Origin: Pinus tabuliformis
Taxonomy: Eukaryota > Streptophyta > Pinopsida > Pinales > Pinaceae
DNA length: 64,000 nt
Direction: 5' to 3'
NCBI GenBank assembly: GCA_031772625.1
Contig: CM062810.1
Span: 708,525,584 to 708,589,583 of the forward strand
Made by a program: the position numbers and the translations under genes. Below the pieces are notes generated by a model, which saw only the letters and a list, made by a program, of their open reading frames with translations, was not told where the DNA came from and did no database searches. Below are positions 22,412-32,213 of this stretch, one piece after another. Position 1 is the first letter of the stretch, and each line of letters starts with the position of its first letter.

Positions 22412-24433
22412 ATGTCCCCAACGAGGTCGGGATATAAGGAATTAGGGCTTGAACTGGTCGAACCTTTGCAAGACCAGCCTCGCAAATCCCGACGGCCTCC
22501 CATGGCGGATGAGAAGAAAGACGAGGGGGCAGGAGATCCTATCAAAATCTTGCTCGAAGAAGCGCTCGAGCGGCAAAGGAACGCGATGATGGATAGCTTT
22601 GCGCAGATCCTTCAGCGGCTACCCAGAAGTGACGCATCGGCTTCCAGCAGCAACTCTGGAAACGCCACACCGTTCAAGGTACAAGTTAATTTTGAAATCC
22701 CCATATTCGAGGGTCAAATAGACGCAGATGCCGTAGATAAATGGTTAAATCTGCTAGATGGGTATTTTTCTGTTCATGAATTTTCAAGTCGGGAAAAGAT
22801 TATTTTTGCTCTTCTCAAAGCAGCCCCCCACGTCAAGGACTGGTGGGAAACCTACTGCGAGCAGAAGGATGAAAGTACAGGCTCACTATTTTCAGCCGCA
22901 CCCACTTGGAATGACTTCCGGGATGCCATCAAGGAGCAGTACTACCCTGTCGGAAGCTATGAGGACAAATACATCAAATGGACCACACTGCGGCAGGGAC
23001 GAGACCAAGATGTGCCAGAGTTCACAAACATTTTTCATACCCTTCGCACACAGTTGGGTATCAAAGATTCTGAGCTGCATCTGGTACTCAAATACCGTGG
23101 CTGCCTACACAGATACATCCAGGAAGAGATGGTGTTCTTGAACATCTCCTCACTCGGCACAGCATACCGATACGCTGTCAAAATCGAGCAAAAGTTTAAA
23201 CAGAAGAAGCGAGACTTTGGGTCTGCAAATCCGAAGCCCAAAGGACAAAGCCAAGGCGGGGTGACCCAAGATAACCCGTCGAAGCCACAAGAAAAGAACA
23301 ACACCACGAAGCCGAAGAAGGACACAGGAAAGTGGTGTGAGTTCCACAAGAGTCCCACTCATAACACAAGTGAGTGTCGGACCAAGCAGTCGCTGGTGGC
23401 TGAGTTGAAGGCTTCTGAATCAGATGCATGTTCCGATCCTGAGCCAGAACCCGACAAGGGGAATGGTAAAGGGAGGCAGATCATTGATGCGGATCCCAGT
23501 GCCACTGTTGCCACCGCCAAGATCAAGAAAAATGAGCCCGAAGATCCAGAGGAGGGGGAGCGTCTTTTCCACTCACAGATGTGGGTGAAGAGTTCACCGC
23601 TGCGATTCATTGTCGACAGTGGTAGCCAAAAGAACCTGGTTTCAGCAGAGGTCGTGAAGCGGTTGGGCCTACCAACTACACCACACCCACAGCCGTACAG
23701 TATCGGGTGGCTTCATGAAGGACGAGATCTCAAAGTTCGCCACCAGTGCCGCCTTCCATACAGCATCAAACCATTCACAGACGAGGTATTGTGTGATGTT
23801 ACACCTCTGGATGTTTGTGATGTACTATTAGGCCAGCCATACTTGTGGAGGCGACATGCTGTGTATGAGTCAAGGCCTCGCGCTGTCATTATTTCTTTGG
23901 GTGATTCAGTATACAGGATACCAGAGGTAGCCCCACCTACTGCCACATCCTTGATCACTACCAAGAAAGGCAGCAAGCTCATATCACAGACCAGGAAATT
24001 CATTTGTCTGGTTCACTCCCAAAATAAGGGGAAGATCGTTGCTACACCCATGACCCCTGCAAAGGGTTCCTCCATGCAGCAGCAGCAGCAAAAGGATACG
24101 GTCATGACAGAACACAGGAACAACTTCTCCTCACCCACAGGGGTACCACATAAGTTTCAGGTGGGCAACAAAGTCTGGTTGCATCGACAGAAAGAACGCC
24201 TTACCAGAACCCATCAGAAGCTCAGACCACACCGACATGGTCCTTATAGCAGTACCAAGGCTATGGGGAACAATGCTTTGGAGCACATAATTCCTCCATT
24301 CCTTCGCCTGCACCAAATGTTCAATGTGGACCATCGTCGACCATGCTTCCCACCATCACTGGACACATCAGAGATTGCAGGACAAGTTCAGCAGATGGAG
24401 GAACTCAACGCAATGGGGACCATTGCTTCCTAA
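22412..24433 (+). CDS. Gag-protease-integrase-tail fusion of element E
   Basis: A single 673-codon frame with no interruption. Residues 95-260 are a Retrotrans_gag domain (WLNLLDGYF, LKAAPHVKDWWETY, FRDAIKEQYYP). A zinc-knuckle variant at 309-322 has the spacing C-X2-H-X4-H-X4-C. Residues 385-500 are a retropepsin-like protease with DSG at 402-404 (FIVDSGSQKNLVSAEVVKRL) and the VCDVLLGQPYLW block. SPTGVP at 574-579 is where gypsy RT normally begins, but the frame jumps at once to HKFQVGNKVWLHRQ and GPY...NVDHRRPCFPP, the GPY/F tail of a gypsy integrase. RT, RNase H and the integrase core are thus deleted in frame. ATG at codon 31 is an alternative start. It should make particles and process itself but cannot reverse transcribe. 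Confidence 0.93.
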   Translation: MSPTRSGYKELGLELVEPLQDQPRKSRRPPMADEKKDEGAGDPIKILLEEALERQRNAMMDSFAQILQRLPRSDASASSSNSGNATPFKVQVNFEIPIFEGQIDADAVDKWLNLLDGYFSVHEFSSREKIIFALLKAAPHVKDWWETYCEQKDESTGSLFSAAPTWNDFRDAIKEQYYPVGSYEDKYIKWTTLRQGRDQDVPEFTNIFHTLRTQLGIKDSELHLVLKYRGCLHRYIQEEMVFLNISSLGTAYRYAVKIEQKFKQKKRDFGSANPKPKGQSQGGVTQDNPSKPQEKNNTTKPKKDTGKWCEFHKSPTHNTSECRTKQSLVAELKASESDACSDPEPEPDKGNGKGRQIIDADPSATVATAKIKKNEPEDPEEGERLFHSQMWVKSSPLRFIVDSGSQKNLVSAEVVKRLGLPTTPHPQPYSIGWLHEGRDLKVRHQCRLPYSIKPFTDEVLCDVTPLDVCDVLLGQPYLWRRHAVYESRPRAVIISLGDSVYRIPEVAPPTATSLITTKKGSKLISQTRKFICLVHSQNKGKIVATPMTPAKGSSMQQQQQKDTVMTEHRNNFSSPTGVPHKFQVGNKVWLHRQKERLTRTHQKLRPHRHGPYSSTKAMGNNALEHIIPPFLRLHQMFNVDHRRPCFPPSLDTSEIAGQVQQMEELNAMGTIAS

Positions 24434-24444
24434 GGGGGGAGGAA
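24431..24444 (+). other. Polypurine tract of element E
   Basis: TAAGGGGGGAGGAA abuts the 3' LTR. Its first three bases are the stop codon of the fusion frame, so no 3' untranslated spacer remains. Confidence 0.9.
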
Positions 24445-25089
24445 TGATCCAGGTGGATGTTGGTGGCCACCCACCAACCCATTTGGACCCCCACAACTGT
24501 CTCTTTCAGTCTTTTCAGTTTCCTTAATTGTAGCACAACTTACTATTTTTAGCAGTTTTTCGGGTCCTAAACTTCCGGAGCCGTTTTGAGGCCCTAAACG
24601 ATGTTTTTTTGGGAATCTGGGGGCAACATGGGTCTATAGACCAATGTTGCCCTTCCCAAAGTGGTAGTGCTCGGATAGATCTTTCTAACGAGCTATTGTA
24701 CACGTCAAACGGAGATCGTATGCCAAAGTTACGACCCCGGGAAATTGATGTACCAATTTACCCAAACGGGGCCCACAATTTGGCGTTTCATCTTCTAGGG
24801 TTAGGTTTCGGGATGTGAAGGGTTTTCCATTGTTTCTCAACAATAAATAGGCCTTCGAGCCTCATTGTAACACAGTTGGGAACAGTTCAGAGGCATGTAG
24901 CCGCACATCTCTTCTCAGAGATAGCTACCATCGCCCTAACTGGTTTATTTCCATTTCTGGTTGTATTCAGTATTTTCCATTAATGAAATGAATCATTATT
25001 TCCGTTGCATCTATGTGTTTATGGTTATTGCATCTCTGTATTTATGGTTATCTCTGTAATCTATTGCGTTCCTGTCTAAATCCGGATTA
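24445..25089 (+). repeat. Element E 3' LTR (645 bp)
   Basis: Same length as the 5' LTR and no difference found on reading both through. It ends CCGGATTA, followed by the duplication AACAT. Confidence 0.95.
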
Positions 25090-27482
25090 AACATATTACA
25101 GATCAACAACTAAAAAGAAACAGAAACAAACACACCATGTGGGAAAACCGGTGTAGCTATCTGAGGGTTTTCTTATTAAGCAATATTAAAGTACAATCTG
25201 GGTGTGGAAACTAGCCTACCCAACAGAGAATTTCCTTGGCAATCATACCTCTTAGTTTCTGACAAATCTACTGGTTGAAACCCCAGATAATCCTTCCGGC
25301 AGCTACTCAGCACCAATTTGCCACAGAAACCCCAGCATCTGCCCAATCTGGACCGTGTCAGCCTCTCCTAGCCCAATATTGGCCATGTGTCAGCCCCAGG
25401 AGGCCTTGCGTTAGCTCTTTGACCCTCTATGTCAGCTACGCTGGCCTCTCTGGTGCTCTGTGCAACACTTAGCTGCCTCTGCGTGGCCCTGCATGAGCAC
25501 TGGTTGCTCCTGTCTCCCAGCACTATCTCTGTCTCTCTGTCTCTTTGTACTCAATGCCCCTCGGCTACTCTTCGATCACTGATTCTATCTCTCTTAGCAA
25601 ACCCTGCTCTAGAGAATAGAATGACTGATAACTCTGGTGTATCCTCCAAGTGACCCCCAAACCTCCTCTTATACTTTTTCTATTGACATCTCAATGGCCA
25701 AGATTAAGTCCCTAATCAACGGATAAGATTAGATCTAGCTTGATCCATGTATTTTGGACCATTCTAACATGATTCATATTAATACACATTAATATTTTAT
25801 TTTCCCTTAAGTTTAGACTTAGGGACTCCATTAAAAATAATAATTATTTTAATATCTCTTGATCTGTTTAGAATCTGTCCAAACCCATTCTGGGTATTGG
25901 AGATCTCATGTGCCCCAACCTCTCCACCAAATTTCGTGGCTAGAGCACATCCGATGCTACCCAAAATCAACAAGTTCTAACTTCCCTAAACGCAGGTCTA
26001 GAAGAGACCCTAAGCAGCTGTCCTTAAAAGCCCTAAACATTGTCCTAGGAAAAGACACCTAGCTGCAGAGAATAGGACTAATGCAGCCCTATAGACACAG
26101 ATGAATGGTGTATAAAGGAGACTTCAACATGCCCTAGCTGTAGCCAAGGATGAGGTCTAATTAGACGTGGAAGACAAGCCCTAAACGCTGATGTATAAGG
26201 CTAAATCCACAGTTCAGTTTATGCCCTAGTCATTGTCCAGGTGTGCCCTAACCCTACGCCTTACTCCACAACAAAAGAAGGATTAGATATTGCCTTACAT
26301 CCAATATTGAAGAAGGCTCCTATACGTTGTATAGGGGAAGCCCAATCATGTGTTTAGCATTGTTTTGGGACAACGCATTGCACAGGATGGAGTGCAAGGT
26401 CAAAGCCCTAATCTAAGTTTTGGATGAATAGTTTGTGTTGGGCTAGTACAGAGAGCCCTTGGTCAATGGAGTCTCAAGTAAAGAAATTACCATGTGTGGG
26501 AAACTATCTTTAGTATGAGGTTATGACTGTGTTGTATGATAGTAACTCGTGCTAATGACAATAAAGCATAGCAGTAAAATCTTGTGAACATATGACAATG
26601 ATATATTCAGTCTGATGCATGGCATGTCAAATATATACATGCAGTAATGAATGGACAGATATTAAGTGATGGTTGATCAAAGATCCTAGCGTTTAATAAT
26701 GTTCTTACTACATTGGTATTTGGGTTTATGACTATATGCCATATCCTGTGATGACAAGTGAAGGACGGTCTTGTAAAGGAGACAACCTCCCCTTAGAGGA
26801 CAATTGCAGACAAATCCGGGCAGATTTTGTGACTGTTAGGAGACTGCACTCTGGACTTGTTCAAGGAGTCTAGCTGCTCTACTAAGCTATAAGCCATAGC
26901 AAGCAGCTAAGACTGGTGAGTGCAATCGCTGATGGTTGCAGCATATTGGATGTCATGATGGATGCAACATTGGGTGTAGCTCAATGATTGGGTGCAACAA
27001 AGTGATGAAAGAAGATCAGTGATTGGGTGCAGCACAGTGATAGGTGCAGCATGATGATTGAGTGCAACACAGTAAGGAGCATTATGGTGATGGAGTCACC
27101 TTTGATCAGTGGACGCAGTATGCCTTCTACTCAACCCAGATCAACTACCTCATATGCTATCTTCTTAGAGAAGATCTCTGCTCTGATTTAGATAAGTCAA
27201 TATGTTGACTTCTTATGTATATGTACTATCTCTCTCTCCGCTAGACTATTGAAGAACATATAAGAAGAATTGATCAAGGGTTTCCCCACATTGGGGTTTG
27301 TCCCTGGCTAGCGCCACATCTTGTGTCCTCTTGTCTTGGCTTGTCTTCTGCGATTTATGTTTATGTTCTATCTGCATTTTACTATCATGCTAAATGTGAT
27401 TGCTAATCTGGAATTGATATTGAGCTAATATGGAAAATTGAAGTAAATTTGCTATCAGCATAGAACATACCTAAAATTAACA

Positions 27483-27494
27483 TGGTATCAAAGC
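27483..27494 (+). other. Primer-binding site of element D
   Basis: TGGTATCAAAGC follows directly on the LTR end CTAAAATTAACA. It is the initiator-Met type with one change. Confidence 0.85.
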
Positions 27495-27569
27495 TAAGGC
27501 GAAGACAAAGCCCAAGAAAGAGTGAAAGAGAAATCATCGAAGACAATTGGAAAGGAAAAAAGGCTCTAT

Positions 27570-29510
27570 GGGTTCCTCATCCCTCTTCAAATTCACCAAG
27601 GGTGAAGTTGAAGCAGAGAATATTATCTGAGTGGCATAGCGGAAGCATCTGATGGCCTACCTAAAGATCACTTCAATGGGAAATCTGGATCTAAGGGTGG
27701 AAGGAAAGGCAGATGCATTGCTTGCAATAATTTCGGCCATTATGTGAAGGAGTGTCCGAATGGTAGGGAGACATCACTTGGTGATGATAACAATAATTCC
27801 AAGGTCATCTTCAATGATCGGAGGAATGACAGGTAATGCAGGACATCAAGGAAATGACCGACTCTTCAAAGAAAGTAAGGAACCCCAGGTATGAAGAATC
27901 AAATGTTGTTTTTGATAAGATAAAGTAGCATTATCTTATATTGGCCCTCTCCTCCAGACTCTCTGGGAATCAGGTTTATTGATTGTAGTGCTTCAAGGCA
28001 CTTCATCAGATAGAAGGGTGCTCTCTCTAATTTGGTAGAGATGGAAACAATTGTGGGATTATACTTGGAGTCAATAGCACCTATCCCGGAAAGGGTGTAG
28101 GGAATGTTACCCCTTAATTGAATGAGGGTAACTTGATTCATTTACAAGAATCTCTTTATGTACCTGATCGCAAGAAGAAACTATTGTCCATTTCGACAAT
28201 GGAAGTCAAAGGTTTCAAGGTGGCATTCATTGATGGAAAGGTACGTGTTTGAAAATGAAATTTTCAAAGATGGCTTTATTCAGGGTTGGCAATTTGTATC
28301 ATGTTGCAGGAAGCCCATTGGGGACCATGTCAGTTGACACATCTCTTCTGCAGCACCAAAGGTATTCTTATAAAGGGGCCCTACCCGATGTGAGTTAGAT
28401 GGTGACAGGGATGCCTAAATTCAAGAAAAGTATGAAGGTACATGTCCGAGATGTACCAAAGGAAAATCTTACAAGGGGGCCATTCCCCTTATGTAGCAGG
28501 TCTACAAGTTTGGAACAACCGGAGGGGTTTGGAATTCATGATCAAGAATCTCATACAGGTTGAAGAAAGCCTTCTATGGCTGTAGCAAAACACCCCGGGC
28601 TTGATATGAGAGGATCGATAGCAGTTTGATGAAGCTAAGACTTACTAGGAGTGAAGCCAATCCAAACCATTGCTTGAAGGTTGTGGATGATAGACCTCAC
28701 ATATTGGTAGCTTATGAGGACGACCTCTTCTTGACAGGTGCGGACCCTCTCACTTGAAAAAGTAAGAGGGAGTTGGATTCCAGATTTGGAATAATCAACT
28801 GCAAACCCGTGACTACCTCGATGGAGCTTAACTTTAAGTAGTTATGTGGTAGTGATGTCGGCCCTGATTTGGGAAATGCCTCTAAGTTTCATAAACTCAT
28901 TCTAGTATTGATGTTCTTGGTGAACTCCCGTCCAGATACATGTTTTGCAATTACCATGTTGAGATCATATATGGTTGAGCCTCACTAGATTGGTGCCAAG
29001 AATCTTCTGAGATATCTTTGGGACACAATCTCTCATGGATTGAGATACATTGCCATAAATGTGAACCTGCATGATTATTCGAATGTTGACTGGGTAGGCA
29101 GTGTGGAGGATCACAAGAGCACTTCTGGGTGTTGTTTCTCTTTGGGTTCTGCTACGATATCCTAAATGAGCAGGAAGTAGAAGTCGGTTTCTTTGAGCAA
29201 TGTTGAGACATAATGCATAGCTACGAGTATGACCTCGTGTGAAGCTGCCTGGTTGAGGAAGCTCTTTAATGTGTTGTTTGGACTCATGATGGATACCACC
29301 GTGATCTTTTGTGACAACCAGAGGGGGATTTGATTGTTGAGGAATCCTGTGTGTTATGATCGCTCCAAACATATAGACATCAGGAACCACTTTATCTGGG
29401 ATATGGTACATCGATGAGCAAGAAGGCTCCATTGCATTAGGATTGATGTGTAGGTTGCCGACATTCTGTCGAAGCCCCTGGGAAAGGTCAAACTTGTGAT
29501 TTTGCGAAAA
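27570..29510 (+). pseudogene. Element D gag-pol remnant (copia)
   Basis: Pieces in order: a Gag zinc knuckle CIACNNFGHYVKEC (27714-27755, CX2CX4HX4C); a protease site that reads IDCSASRHF near 27976-28005, where active copies have DSG, so the catalytic motif is lost; RT from RLKKAFYGCSKTPRA near 28560 to YEDDLFLTG near 28709 (family YVDD); and RNase H with WVGSVEDHKSTSGCCFSLGS (about 29094-29150), DIRNHFIWDMV and VADILSKPLGK (to about 29490). Many stops interrupt it and nearly all of the integrase is missing. The order matches Ty1/copia, with integrase before RT if it were present. Confidence 0.85.
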
Positions 29511-29880
29511 TGACTAGGAGTCGTGGAGAGACTCTCTCCTAAGGATCCTATATGATATGGAAATTGAGCTCTGGGAGCTATGGGGGGCTAGGGGGTACAC
29601 CTTGGAGCGATGAGCAACCATAGGGAGAATGGTTCAGCCTTCCCTTAGTGACTTGTTGTGTACAGGGTGAGTGGTTTAACGTTCCCCTAGGACAACCCTT
29701 GCGACATGTAGGCAGGATGAGTGATTCATCCTTCTCCTGCCGAAACATCCTACCCATGTAGTCTGAGACTCATGGGAAGTACCTCTCATCTGGCCAATGA
29801 GTAGGGAAATGAGGAAAGGGACCATAGTGGTACCGATGGACGCATTGTGTTACTACCATACTCCTTATGCTAGGATAATA

Positions 29881-30140
29881 TTGATCTGGGATCAATGAAA
29901 CTAACTTCGGGTCAGTATGAGTGGTTTGAGACACTCTCTTATATTGATCTGGGATCAATGAAACTGACTTCAGGTCAGTATGAGTGGTTTGAGACACTCT
30001 TTTGGAACTGACTTCGGGTTAGTAAGAGTTATATAACTCACTCTCTTTTGGAATTGATCTGGGATCAGTAAGAGTGGTATGACACACTCTCTTCATATGG
30101 GACTGACTTCGGGTCAGTAGAGAATGGTATGAGACATTCT
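29881..30140 (+). repeat. Degenerate 63-bp repeat in element D 3' region
   Basis: TTGATCTGGGATCAATGAAA starts at 29881 and again at 29944, each followed by ACTTCRGGTCAGTATGAGTG and GAGACACTCT. Shorter, more diverged units continue to about 30140. The array lies between the pol remnant and the PPT. Confidence 0.8.
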
Positions 30141-30170
30141 CGATCAATTCTTCTTCTTCATGGTTCAGCA

Positions 30171-30326
30171 GAGCATAGTAGAGTAGTGCAGGGCACTGAT
30201 GCCAGAGATAACACATTCTGGCAAATGAATCAACAGATGGAGTTCTCAGAGCATAGCAGAGCAGTGCAGGGCACTGATGCTAGAGATAACACATTCTGGC
30301 AGATGGATCAACAGATGGAGTTCTCC
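30171..30326 (+). repeat. 78-bp direct duplication before element D PPT
   Basis: GAGCATAGYAGAGYAGTGCA and the following 58 bases occur at 30171 and 30249 with only a few differences. The second unit runs into the PPT (GTTGAGAGGGAG) at 30330-30341. Confidence 0.85.
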
Positions 30327-30341
30327 CTAGTTGAGAGGGAG

Positions 30342-32213
30342 TGTTAAAATTGGAAACTAGGGCCAAACTCCATGTGGGTCATCTTATTTTTGGCAGCTGA
30401 TATTTTTCTTGGATTTCTCTCATTGAGAGGTGTAGGATTGATCTAAAGATCATCCAATTTTGATAAGTATTCATGGAGATATGAATTTATTTGTGTTATG
30501 GGACAATTCGTCAAGGTCAGCCAACAACCAAATTGCCCCCAATTGTGCTCAACAATTTAGTATAAATAGAGGTGCCTTGAAGGTCATTTGAACACACACT
30601 TCTTGTGATCTCTTCTTCTTCCACTTGTCTTGGGTTTTGGTGGGAGGAGAGATCTTAAGAAGACAGCGCTGCCCTAATGGAGATGATGCCCTAAAACGCA
30701 GTCATAGAGATGATGCCCTAAAACGCAGTCATGGAGGAGACTTCTATAGCGCAGCAAGGAGAAGTTCTAACTTCCCTAAACGTAGGTCTAAAAGAGACCC
30801 TAAGCAACTGTCCTTAAAATCCCTAAATGTTGTCCTAGGAAAAGACACCTCGCTGTAGAGAATAGAAGGACTAATGCAGCCCTATAGACGTAGATGAATG
30901 GTGTATAAAGGAGGCCTCAACGTGCCCTAGTCGCAGCCAAGGATGAGGCCTAATTAGACGTGGAAGACAAGCCCTAAGCGCTGATGTATGAGGCTAAACC
31001 CACAATCTAGTTTGTGCCCTAGTCATTGTCCAGGTGTGCCCTAACCACAGGCCTTACTCCGCAGCAAAAGAAGGATTAGATGTTGCCTTACATCCGTTGT
31101 TGAAGAAGGCTCTTATACGCTATATAGAGGAAGCCCAGTCATGTGTTTAGCACTATTTTGGGACAACGCATTGCACAGGAAGGAGTGCAAGGTCATAGCC
31201 CTAATCTAAGTTCTGGATGGACAGTTTGTGTTGGGCTAGTACAGAGAGCCCTTGGTCAATGGAGTGTCAAGTAAAGAAATTACCATGTGTGGGAAACTAT
31301 CTTCAGTATCAGGTTATGGCTGTGTTGTATGATAGTAACTCATGTGCTAATGATAGTAAAGCATAGCAGTAAAATCTTGTGAACATATGACAGTGATATA
31401 TTTAGTCTGATGTATGGCATGTCAAATATATACATGCAGTAATGAATGGACAGAGATTCAGTGATGATTGATTAGAGATCCTAGCGTTTAATAATGTTCT
31501 TACTACAGTGGTATTTGGGTTTATGATTGTATGCCATATCCTATGATGACAAGTGAAGGACGGTCTTGTAAAGGAGACAACCTTCCCTTAGAGGACAATT
31601 GCAGACAAATCTGGGCAGATTTTGTGACTGTTAGGAGACTGCACTCTGGACCTGTTGAAGGAGTCTAGCTGCTCTGCTAGGTTGTAAGCCATATCAAGGA
31701 GCTAAGACTGGTGAGTGCAATGGCTGATGGTTGCAGCATATTGGATGTCATGATGGATGCAACATTAGGTGCAACATAGTGATGAAAGAAGATCAGTGAT
31801 TGGGTGTAGCATAGTGACAGTTGCAGCATGATGATTCAGTGCAGCACAGTGAGGAGCAGCATGGTGATGGAGTCACCTTGGATCAGTGGATGCAGTATGC
31901 CTTCTACTCAGCTCAAATCAGCTACCTCATATGCTATCTTCTTAGAGAAGATCTCTACTCTGATTTAGATAAGTCAATATGTTGACTTCTGATGTATATG
32001 TACTATCTCTCTCTCCGTTGAACTATTGAAGAACATATAAGAATAATTGATCAAGTGTTTCCCCACATTGGGGTTTGTCCCTGGCTAGCGCCACATCTTG
32101 TGTCCTCTTGTCTTGGCTTGTCTTCTGTGATCTATGTTTATGTTCTATCTGCATTTTACTATCATGCTAAATGTGATTGCTAATCTGGAATTCATATTGA
32201 GCTAAAATTAATA
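30342..32213 (+). repeat. Element D 3' LTR (1872 bp)
   Basis: It runs from TGTTAAAATTGG to CTAAAATTAATA and is uninterrupted, which makes it the reference for the split 5' LTR. Base changes between the two are scattered through the length, showing an insertion older than element E. The middle has repeated GTGATTGGGTGYAGCA-type units (about 31770-31870 and 26940-27080 in the other copy). Confidence 0.9.

Larger units (their letters stand above)
21726..25089 (+). mobile_element. Element E: young non-autonomous gypsy-derived LTR element
   Basis: The 645-bp LTRs at 21726-22370 and 24445-25089 look identical base for base. AACAT duplications are perfect (21721-21725, 25090-25094). The PBS TGGTATCAGAGCGG starts at 22372 and the PPT AAGGGGGGAGGAA ends at 24444. 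The single intact frame (22412-24433) covers almost the whole internal region. With identical LTRs, intact signals and an open frame, this is the most recent insertion in the window, at the fourth level of nesting. It lacks RT, RNase H and integrase core, so movement would depend on another element. Confidence 0.95.
18309..25972 (-). mobile_element. Element A: non-autonomous copia with gag only
   Basis: The LTRs are 18309-19442 and 21589-25972 (the latter split by element E); on the minus strand they run TGTTGATTTG..CTTCAACA. AGTT flanks both sides. The PBS TGGTATCAAAGG lies directly inside the right LTR (minus, 21577-21588) and a PPT abuts the left LTR (19443-19460). The internal region is only 2.1 kb: leader, gag (20979-20216) and a long TGC/CTG-rich 3' region. 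There is no room for pol and none is present. Its LTRs and 3' region resemble the pol-bearing remnant at 2703-6512. Confidence 0.85.
21589..25972 (-). repeat. Element A 5' LTR, split by element E
   Basis: Pieces 21589-21725 and 25090-25972 align in order with 18309-19442. Relative to that copy about 45 bases are missing near 25138 (between ACACACCAT and GTGGGAAAACCGG). The break point shows AACAT on both sides of element E. The final bases AATCAACA meet AGTT of element D at 25973. Confidence 0.85.
17885..27482 (+). repeat. Element D 5' LTR, interrupted by copia A
   Basis: Pieces 17885-18308 and 25973-27482 join to about 1.93 kb and align in order with the 3' LTR 30342-32213. The empty-site counterpart in the 3' LTR reads GGAGAAGTTCTAACTTCCC near 30757-30775, and the interrupted copy has AGTT on both sides of copia A. 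The last 60 bases, ending ATTAACA, are partly deleted from the 3' LTR. Confidence 0.85.
17885..32213 (+). mobile_element. Element D: Ty1/copia retrotransposon, decayed
   Basis: The element begins TGTTAAAATTGG at 17885 and its 3' end is ..CTAAAATTAATA at 32213, flanked by perfect GTATA duplications (17880-17884, 32214-32218). The intact LTR 3' end is seen at the 5' copy, CCTAAAATTAACA, next to the PBS at 27483. Its internal region (27483-30341, 2.9 kb) keeps only pieces of gag, protease, RT and RNase H. Its 5' LTR was invaded by copia A at 18309-25972. Confidence 0.9.

Noticed and set aside
22758-23610. Open frames overlapping the element E gene on both strands
   Set aside because: They are shadows of the long plus-strand frame, which has clear Gag and protease motifs.
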